A stretch of 18,395 bases of DNA from Xanthobacteraceae bacterium (GTDB taxonomy: Bacteria > Pseudomonadota > Alphaproteobacteria > Rhizobiales > Xanthobacteraceae), in NCBI GenBank assembly GCA_030040825.1, contig JASHSY010000350.1, positions 1-18,395 of the forward strand. The letters run 5' to 3'. Positions within the stretch are counted from its first letter, which is position 1. Every line of letters begins with the position of its first letter. This document shows, one piece after another, positions 13,563 to 18,395 of the stretch. A program made the translations under genes and the position numbers. Below the pieces are notes generated by a model. The model saw nothing but the letters and a program-made list of their open reading frames with translations. It was not told where the DNA came from and ran no database searches.

Positions 13563-14972
13563 TCAATTCCACTCACGCACATCGACGAAATGGCCGGCAA
13601 TCGCCGCGGCCGCGGCCATGGCCGGCGATACCAGATGGGTGCGGCCCTTGTAACCCTGCCGGCCCTCGAAATTGCGATTTGAGGTCGAGGCACAGCGCTC
13701 GCCGGGGGAAAGCTTGTCCGGATTCATGGCCAGACACATCGAGCATCCCGGCTCGCGCCATTCGAAGCCGGCCTTGACGAAAATCTTGTCCAATCCTTCC
13801 GCCTCGGCCTGCTCTTTCACCAAACCGGAGCCTGGAACGATCATCGCGTTCTTGATGTTGGCGTGTATCTTCTTGCCGTCGACTACGCGTGCCGCCGCGC
13901 GCAAATCCTCGATCCGGCCGTTGGTGCACGAGCCGATGAAGATGCGGTCGAGCGCGATGTCGGCGACCTTCTCGCCGCCCTGCAAGCCCATGTACGCGAG
14001 CGAGCGCTCGGCGGCCTCGCGCTCGTTGGCGTCGGCGATGTCCTGGAGCCGCGGCACGCGGCCGGTGATGGACACGACTTGCTCGGGGTTGGTGCCCCAG
14101 GTCACCAGCGGCGGAAGCTTCGCGGCATCCAGCCGGATTTCGCGGTCGAAATGTGCGCCATTGTCGGAATGCAACGTATCCCAATAGCGGCGCGCTTCGT
14201 CCCAGGCGTTGCCCTTCGGCGCCTTGGGTCGGTCCTTCAGGTAGGCGTAAGCCTTCTCGTCCGGCGCCATGAAACCGGCTTTGGCGCCGGCTTCGACCGA
14301 CATGTTGCAGATGGTCATGCGGCCTTCCATCGACAGCGCAGAGATTGCTTCGCCGGCATATTCGAGCGCGAAACCGGTGCCGCCGGCGGTGCCGATCTCG
14401 CCGATGATGGCGAGGATGATGTCTTTCGCGGTTACTCCCGGTGGCAGCGTGCCGTCGACTACCGCACGCATATTTTTCGATTTTTTCTGGATCAGCGTCT
14501 GCGTCGCCAGCACATGCTCGACCTCGGATGTGCCGATACCGTAGGCAAGCGCGCCGAACGCGCCGTGCGTACCGGTATGGCTATCGCCGCAAACGAGCGT
14601 CACGCCAGGCAGCGTGAAACCCTGTTCTGGTCCGATGATGTGGACGATGCCCTGGCGCTTGTCGAACTCGTTGAAGTATTCAAGTCCGAACAACTTGGCG
14701 TTCTCGGCCAGATACGCGATCTGCGCCTCGCTCTCCGGATCGGGGTTCTTCTGTCGGCGGTCGGTGGTCGGCACGTTGTGATCGACTACGCACAACGTCT
14801 TGTCGGGCGCATGCACCTTGCGGCCGGCCAGCCGCAATCCCTCGAAGGCCTGCGGGCTCGTTACCTCATGCACGAGGTGCCGGTCGATATAGATGAGGCA
14901 GGTGCCGTCCGGCTGTTCGTCGACGAGGTGATCGTCCCAGATTTTGTCGTAGAGCGTACGGGCCTTCGTCAT
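13563..14972 (-). CDS. leuC: 3-isopropylmalate dehydratase large subunit
   Basis: This aconitase-family [4Fe-4S] enzyme works with LeuD in leucine synthesis. The 469 aa length is standard. The three cluster cysteines are visible: Cys349 in FIGSCTNGRIEDL, and Cys410 and Cys413 in EPGCSMCLAMNPD. Other marks are VCGDSHTGTHGAFGALAYGIG (split over residues 127-147) and CASTSNRNFEGRQG. The start codon lies only 3 bp after the rplS stop, with GGAG inside the rplS 3' end, so it appears to be read through from the ribosomal protein operon. leuD is further downstream, beyond intervening genes. Confidence 0.97.
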   Translation of the reverse strand: MTKARTLYDKIWDDHLVDEQPDGTCLIYIDRHLVHEVTSPQAFEGLRLAGRKVHAPDKTLCVVDHNVPTTDRRQKNPDPESEAQIAYLAENAKLFGLEYFNEFDKRQGIVHIIGPEQGFTLPGVTLVCGDSHTGTHGAFGALAYGIGTSEVEHVLATQTLIQKKSKNMRAVVDGTLPPGVTAKDIILAIIGEIGTAGGTGFALEYAGEAISALSMEGRMTICNMSVEAGAKAGFMAPDEKAYAYLKDRPKAPKGNAWDEARRYWDTLHSDNGAHFDREIRLDAAKLPPLVTWGTNPEQVVSITGRVPRLQDIADANEREAAERSLAYMGLQGGEKVADIALDRIFIGSCTNGRIEDLRAAARVVDGKKIHANIKNAMIVPGSGLVKEQAEAEGLDKIFVKAGFEWREPGCSMCLAMNPDKLSPGERCASTSNRNFEGRQGYKGRTHLVSPAMAAAAAIAGHFVDVREWN

Positions 14973-14975
14973 TGA

Positions 14976-15383
14976 CTACTCCGCCGTCTTGCCCTCCGCG
15001 GCGGTGGTTTCGTCCTGCGCGCTATGGTCTTGGCGCTCGACGATGCGGGCCGACTTGCCGCGGCGTCCGCGCAGATAATAGAGCTTGGCGCGGCGCACTT
15101 GGCCTTTTCGCACCACCGTGATCGAGTCGATCATCGGCGAATAAAGCGGGAAGACGCGCTCGACCCCCTCGCCGTAGGAAATCTTGCGTACAGTGAAGTT
15201 CTCGTTCAGGCCCGAGCCGGCACGGCCGATGCACACGCCTTCATAGGCCTGGATTCGGGTACGCTCGCCTTCGGCGATCTTGACGTTAACGATCAGCGTA
15301 TCGCCCGGCTGGAAGTCGGGGATTTGCTTGCCGGCGGTGAGCTTTGCCACCTGTTCGTTTTCGATTTCTTTGAGCAAGTTCAT
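14976..15383 (-). CDS. rplS: 50S ribosomal protein L19
   Basis: L19 lies at the 30S-50S interface of the ribosome. The 135 aa sequence has the family's core: PDFQPGDTLIVNVKIAEGERTRIQ, YEGVCIGRAGSG, NFTVRKISYGEGVERVFPLYSP and RRAKLYYLRGRRGKSARI. A non-conserved acidic tail of about 20 residues (QDHSAQDETTAAEGKTAE) makes it longer than E. coli L19 (about 115 aa), as often in Alphaproteobacteria. It is the last ribosomal gene of the ffh-rpsP-rimM-trmD-rplS run and is followed directly by leuC. Confidence 0.97.
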   Translation of the reverse strand: MNLLKEIENEQVAKLTAGKQIPDFQPGDTLIVNVKIAEGERTRIQAYEGVCIGRAGSGLNENFTVRKISYGEGVERVFPLYSPMIDSITVVRKGQVRRAKLYYLRGRRGKSARIVERQDHSAQDETTAAEGKTAE

Positions 15384-15435
15384 GGCGAATTCTCCAACGG
15401 CGGCGCTTGCCGCGCACGGTCCGGCCAGGGGCTAA

Positions 15436-15465
15436 GCGGGTTGGCGAGCTTCTACGCTAACCCGC
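15436..15465 (-). other. Stem-loop in the trmD-rplS spacer
   Basis: gcgggtt (15436-15442) and aacccgc (15459-15465) are perfectly complementary across 16 nt within the 101 bp between trmD and rplS. In the minus-strand mRNA it would form a leader hairpin before rplS. It could attenuate or stabilise the transcript and change the TrmD:L19 ratio. No T-run follows. Confidence 0.4.
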
Positions 15466-15484
15466 CGGCTTTGTCACCTTCCCG

Positions 15485-16192
15485 TCACCCCGTCCGCGAG
15501 CCGCGAAAGCGGGCCAAAAAGGCGCTCCACAGATCGCTCCGGCGCTCCTTTGTCAGCCTTTCCGCCTCGGCCCGCCGCCAGGCGGCGATCTTGGCGTGAT
15601 CGCCAGACAGGAGGACGTCGGGAATAGCCCGGCCCTCCCAGATCTGCGGACGGGTATAGTGCGGGTATTCCAGCAGTCCTTCGGTGAAACTCTCCTCGGT
15701 GCGCGAGGCCGCATCGCCCATGACGCCAGGCAATAGCCGCACGCAAGCGTCGATCAGCACCATGGCCGCAAGCTCGCCGCCGGACAGCACATAATCGCCG
15801 ATCGAGACTTCTTCCAGGCCGCGTCCGGCGATCACCCGCTCGTCGACGCCTTCGAAGCGGCCGCAAGCCAACACGACGCCAGCCTCTTGGGCCAGGGCTT
15901 CGACGCGCGTCTGGGTTAACGGCGCACCGCGGGGCGAGAGAAGGAGGCGCGGACGCGCGTCAGTCGCGGTCGCGTCGATGGCGCGCGCCAACACGTCGGC
16001 TTTCATCACCATGCCCGGGCCGCCGCCGGCCGGCGTGTCGTCAACAGTGCGATGCTTGTCGGTGGCAAAATTGCGGATGTCGACGACATCGAGCGCCCAG
16101 GCCTTGGCCGCCAGCGCCTTGCCGGCGAGGCTCGCGCTCAAGGGTCCCGGGAAAATATCCGGCAGAATGGTGAGGACGCTGGCGCGCCACAT
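15485..16192 (-). CDS. trmD: tRNA (guanine-N1)-methyltransferase
   Basis: TrmD methylates G37 of tRNAs with SAM, preventing +1 frameshifting. The 235 aa protein shows the SPOUT trefoil-knot signatures: RNFATDKHRTVDDTPAGGGPGMVM, LACGRFEGVDERV, and the SAM-binding SIGDYVLSGGELAAMVLIDA, followed by TEGLLEYPHYTRP. It starts 3 bp after the rimM stop, implying tight coupling in the operon. A shadow frame on the opposite strand was ignored. Confidence 0.97.
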   Translation of the reverse strand: MWRASVLTILPDIFPGPLSASLAGKALAAKAWALDVVDIRNFATDKHRTVDDTPAGGGPGMVMKADVLARAIDATATDARPRLLLSPRGAPLTQTRVEALAQEAGVVLACGRFEGVDERVIAGRGLEEVSIGDYVLSGGELAAMVLIDACVRLLPGVMGDAASRTEESFTEGLLEYPHYTRPQIWEGRAIPDVLLSGDHAKIAAWRRAEAERLTKERRSDLWSAFLARFRGSRTG

Positions 16193-16195
16193 CGC

Positions 16196-16798
16196 TTAGC
16201 ATCCCTCCGGCAGAATCACGACGATCTTCCTCGCCGCAATGTCGACGACCGGAACGTTGACGTCGTTGAAGGCGACAAATTCGGTTTTGTCGGATCGAGC
16301 CGGCTTCACCTCGATCAGGTCACCGGCGCCGAAATTTTGAACCGCGACTACGGTGCCGAGCGTCGTTCCGGCGGGATCGACGACGGTCAGTCCAATAAGA
16401 TCGGCGTGATAGAATTCGTCGGCTGCCGTCGGTGCGGGCAACCGCTCGCGCGGAACATAAAGCTTGAGGTTCGCCAGCCGCTCGGCGGCAGTGCGGTCGC
16501 CGACGCCGGCAAGCTTGGCGACGAAGTGATCCTTGGCCGGGCGCATGGTCTCGATCTCGAACACGCGCCCGTCGTCGGTTTCGAGCGGGCCGTAATTTGC
16601 GATTGCCTCCGGCTCGGCGGTGAACGAGCGCAGCCGCACCTCGCCGCGCACGCCATGGGCGGCGCCGATTTGCCCGAGACAGATGAGTTCACCCCTCTCT
16701 CCTTGCGGGAGGCGGGCGCGCGAAGCGCGTCGGGGTGAGGGGTATTTGCTTTTTTGGTTCATGAAGGAAAACCACTCACACCCGGCCTCGGTCGCCAT
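16196..16798 (-). CDS. rimM: 16S rRNA processing protein RimM with repeat-encoded N-terminus
   Basis: RimM assists 30S maturation and binds S19. The core ICLGQIGAAHGVRGEVRL, then DGRVFEIE, the LKLYVPRERLP stretch, EFYHADLIGLTV and NDVNVPVVDIAARKIVVILPEG is typical, and the C-terminal PRC-barrel is intact. The core begins around base 16684, but no in-frame ATG, GTG or TTG lies near it. Translation must start upstream, at ATG 16762, ATG 16798 (GAGG about 4 nt before; chosen here, 200 aa) or GTG 16822. This forces translation of a 53 bp palindromic repeat (16691-16743) as YPSPRRASRARLPQGERG before the core. The exact start is uncertain; the stop is firm. Upstream is rpsP, 39 bp away for this start, and downstream trmD at 3 bp. 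Confidence 0.9.
   Translation of the reverse strand: MATEAGCEWFSFMNQKSKYPSPRRASRARLPQGERGELICLGQIGAAHGVRGEVRLRSFTAEPEAIANYGPLETDDGRVFEIETMRPAKDHFVAKLAGVGDRTAAERLANLKLYVPRERLPAPTAADEFYHADLIGLTVVDPAGTTLGTVVAVQNFGAGDLIEVKPARSDKTEFVAFNDVNVPVVDIAARKIVVILPEGC
16691..16743. repeat. Palindromic repeat inside the rimM 5' coding region
   Basis: acccctc (16691-16697) pairs perfectly with gaggggt (16737-16743). Inside, ctcc..ggag around ttgc (about 16699-16711) and cgcgc-gaa-gcgcg (16717-16729) form further hairpins. The pattern resembles the ccctctcc...ggggtgagggg elements common between genes in Bradyrhizobium-like genomes (from memory). Here it lies within an open frame and keeps it open, encoding an Arg/Pro-rich 18-residue segment. 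Confidence 0.65.
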
Positions 16799-16813
16799 GC
16801 TCCCTCGGCCACT

Positions 16814-16831
16814 CTCTCCCACAAGGGAGAG
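16814..16831. repeat. Hairpin repeat between rpsP and rimM
   Basis: ctctccc (16814-16820) and gggagag (16825-16831) form a perfect 7 bp stem with a 4 nt loop, 6 bp beyond the rpsP stop codon. It appears to be the second arm of the repeat cluster extending from 16691. It could stabilise the rpsP mRNA end or reduce read-through into rimM. Confidence 0.55.
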
Positions 16832-16837
16832 GGCAGT

Positions 16838-17230
16838 TTAGGCGGCCGGCGGAGCAGCGCCTGCGGCCGGAGCACCGCCCGCAGCCGGCGCGGCGCTTGC
16901 CGCGGTCTTGGCCGCTTCTTCTTTCGCCTTTCGCTCTTTGCGCGGCACGGCGCGCTGCGGATTGTTGCGCTTTTCGCGCTTGGCAATGCCGGCGGCGTCG
17001 AGGAAGCGCATCACGCGGTCGGACGGCTGGGCGCCTTTGGCCATCCAGGCTTTGACCTTGTCGAGATCGAGCTTGAGCCGCTCCGGCTTGTCCTTCGGCA
17101 ATAGCGGATTGAAATAGCCGAGGCGCTCGATGAAGCGGCCATCGCGCGGCGCGCGGCTGTCGGCAATGACGATATGATAAAATGGCCGCTTCTTGGTTCC
17201 GGCGCGGGCCATGCGGATCACTACGGGCAT
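16838..17230 (-). CDS. rpsP: 30S ribosomal protein S16
   Basis: S16 is an early-binding 30S protein. The N-terminal 80 residues (VIRMARAGTKKRPFYHIVIAD, RDGRFIERLGYFNPLLP, DRVMRFLDAAGI) match the family. Total length is 130 aa because of a low-complexity Ala/Pro/Gly tail after a Lys/Arg/Glu-rich helix. Such tails are frequent in Alphaproteobacteria and probably do not affect core function. AAGGA stands before the ATG at 17230. It follows the MaoC-like gene by 25 bp and precedes rimM, where a hairpin repeat intervenes. Confidence 0.97.
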   Translation of the reverse strand: MPVVIRMARAGTKKRPFYHIVIADSRAPRDGRFIERLGYFNPLLPKDKPERLKLDLDKVKAWMAKGAQPSDRVMRFLDAAGIAKREKRNNPQRAVPRKERKAKEEAAKTAASAAPAAGGAPAAGAAPPAA

Positions 17231-17255
17231 TTTCGTTTTCCTTCGTTGATGAGGT

Positions 17256-17678
17256 TCAGAATTTTTCGGTCAGGAGTACGCGTCCCTTCGCACCGACGGC
17301 GGTTTCGCCGTTTTGCTTGCGGACGCGTCCGCGTAGATCGATGATTTCGCCGTTGAGCCGCGAATTGTGTTTCACCGAGACGACCAGCCATTCGAGCGTG
17401 ATGGTCTCGTCGGCATAGACCGGCTTGCGGAAGCGAACCCAGAATTCCAGACCGAGCATCGCGCCACGCTTGGAGAAGTGCGACGCCGTCAGCGCCAGCA
17501 GATGTGCGGTCGTCTGCGGCCCGCTTGCCAGCAGCCGGCCGAAGCGCGAACTCGCCGCCACTTCGGCGTCGTGATGCACGGGATTGGTATCGCCGACCGC
17601 CGCGGCAAACGCGCTGACGGCACTTGGCTCAAGTGTGACTGTGGCGGAAAACCGCTCGTGTGGCCGTGCCTGCATCAT
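17256..17678 (-). CDS. MaoC-like (R)-specific enoyl-CoA hydratase
   Basis: The 140 aa hot-dog-fold protein carries the hydratase-2 motif AVGDTNPVHHDAEVAA (Asp30, Asn32, Pro33, His35, Asp37), followed by FGRLLASGPQTTAHL, as in MaoC/PhaJ-type enzymes that add water to trans-2-enoyl-CoA. The catalytic Asp and His are present, so activity is likely. The natural acyl-CoA is unknown. The first ATG (17678; a second ATG follows at once) overlaps the ffh stop as ATGA, indicating translational coupling. It sits between ffh and rpsP, where no metabolic gene is expected in textbook operons. Confidence 0.88.
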   Translation of the reverse strand: MMQARPHERFSATVTLEPSAVSAFAAAVGDTNPVHHDAEVAASSRFGRLLASGPQTTAHLLALTASHFSKRGAMLGLEFWVRFRKPVYADETITLEWLVVSVKHNSRLNGEIIDLRGRVRKQNGETAVGAKGRVLLTEKF

Positions 17679-18395
17679 TTTTTCTTTCCAAACCCGGGAA
17701 ATCCGGGCGGCAGTCCGCCGGGCAATTTGGGACCAAGCCCCGGAAGGCTTCCCGGCAAACCGGGAAAATTCGGCGGTGGGCCGGCGGCGCCGGGCATGCC
17801 TGACGGCAGACCACCCGGCATTTTCGCAGCGAGCTTGGCCATTTCCTCTGCGCTTGGCATCCCGCCGCCGAGGCCCAGCATGTTGGCGAGCCCGGCCATC
17901 GGTCCACGCTTGGCGCCGCCCATTGCCTTCATCATGTCCGCCATGGTGCGGTGCATTTTCAACAGCCGGTTGATGTCTTCCGGTCTGGTGCCGGAGCCGG
18001 CGGCGATACGGCGTTTGCGGCTCGCCTTGAGCACATCGGGGTTGCGCCGCTCGGCCGGCGTCATCGAATCGATGATCGCCATCTGCCGCTTGAGCACCGT
18101 CTCGTCGAGATTTTTTTCTGCAAGTTGATTTTTGATCTTGGCAACGCCTGGCAGCATGCCCATCAGGCCGCTCATGCCGCCCATATTCTTCATCTGCGCC
18201 AGTTGATCGCGCAGATCGGCGAGATCGAAAGCGCCCTTGCGCATCTTCTCGGCGACGCGCGCGGCTTTCTCGGCATCGATCGTGGTGCGCGCCTTTTCGA
18301 CCAGCGCGACGATATCGCCCATGCCGAGGATGCGGCCGGCAACGCGCGCCGGGTCGAAATCCTCGATGGCGTCGAGTTTTTCGCCGGTGCCGAGA
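17675..18395 (-). CDS. ffh: Signal recognition particle protein Ffh, C-terminal part (start outside window)
   Basis: The window holds the end of the NG domain and the full M domain. The frame continues beyond 18395; the visible first residues GTGEKLDAIEDFDPARVAGRILGMGDI are typical Ffh. The M domain has the methionine-rich signal-binding and RNA-binding segments (QMKNMGGMSGLMGMLPG, then SMTPAERRNP and RIAAGSGTRPEDINRLLK). Ffh binds signal sequences co-translationally and docks with FtsY. After residue MKAMGG the protein continues into a Pro/Gly/Met tail (GGLPSGMPG...FPGFGKKK) of about 45 residues, longer than the E. coli end. The stop overlaps the MaoC-like start. Confidence 0.97.
   Translation of the reverse strand, partial: LGTGEKLDAIEDFDPARVAGRILGMGDIVALVEKARTTIDAEKAARVAEKMRKGAFDLADLRDQLAQMKNMGGMSGLMGMLPGVAKIKNQLAEKNLDETVLKRQMAIIDSMTPAERRNPDVLKASRKRRIAAGSGTRPEDINRLLKMHRTMADMMKAMGGAKRGPMAGLANMLGLGGGMPSAEEMAKLAAKMPGGLPSGMPGAAGPPPNFPGLPGSLPGLGPKLPGGLPPGFPGFGKKK

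Noticed and set aside
13558..13572. gggttcaattcc string resembling a tRNA T-arm
   Set aside because: It is the 3' end of leuC (REWN then stop, read on the minus strand). No acceptor, D or anticodon stems could be fitted around it.
13863..14975. Long plus-strand open frame of 370 codons opposite leuC
   Set aside because: leuC on the minus strand is certain from its cluster motifs. The antisense frame stays open because of high G+C codon bias and has no recognisable protein features.
1..18395. Search for CRISPR arrays, insertion sequences, phage genes, toxin-antitoxin pairs or rRNA/tRNA genes
   Set aside because: No regularly spaced repeats, transposase, integrase or structured RNA genes were found; nearly all DNA is accounted for by core metabolic and ribosomal genes.

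Overview
This 18.4 kb window looks like a chromosomal housekeeping region of an alphaproteobacterium, most likely Hyphomicrobiales near the Xanthobacteraceae/Nitrobacteraceae (Bradyrhizobium-Rhodopseudomonas-Pseudolabrys-type genomes). This rests on high G+C, the ffh-rpsP-rimM-trmD-rplS-leuC gene order with leuD, leuB and asd nearby, several small secreted proteins of a kind I associate with this order, and short palindromic repeats resembling those scattered through these genomes. Placement is by recognition of gene families, not by a search.

Left part (1-5747): the 3' part of a Tat/lipobox-bearing sulfite-oxidase-type molybdoenzyme; a REP-like palindromic repeat; leuB (leucine pathway); a small secreted protein on the minus strand; a 401 bp divergent intergenic region; asd (aspartate family amino acids); a convergent beta-carbonic anhydrase preceded by a small four-cysteine secreted protein; and a CitE/malyl-CoA-lyase-like CoA ester lyase.

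Middle (5748-10451): ppc, phosphoenolpyruvate carboxylase, is visibly less G+C-rich than its surroundings and sits behind a promoter-like sequence flanked by an 8 bp dyad. It converges on a YadGH-type ABC exporter (ATPase and permease overlapping by ATGA). The carbonic anhydrase (bicarbonate), ppc (bicarbonate + PEP to oxaloacetate) and malyl-CoA-lyase-like gene make a small C1/C4-acid neighbourhood beside asd, which draws on oxaloacetate-derived aspartate.

Right part (10558-18395), read almost entirely on the minus strand: ffh (3' end), a MaoC-like hydratase overlapping ffh by ATGA, rpsP, rimM, trmD, rplS and leuC form a run of closely packed genes. They are followed by a FUSC-family membrane protein, a minimal zincin metallopeptidase, an ABM-fold monooxygenase-like protein and leuD. 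One small secreted protein in this part is on the plus strand.

No mobile element, CRISPR array, RNA gene or obvious defence system was seen. The most unusual signal is a palindromic repeat inside the 5' coding region of rimM, so the RimM N-terminus appears to be encoded by repeat DNA. The rest is largely ordinary core genome.
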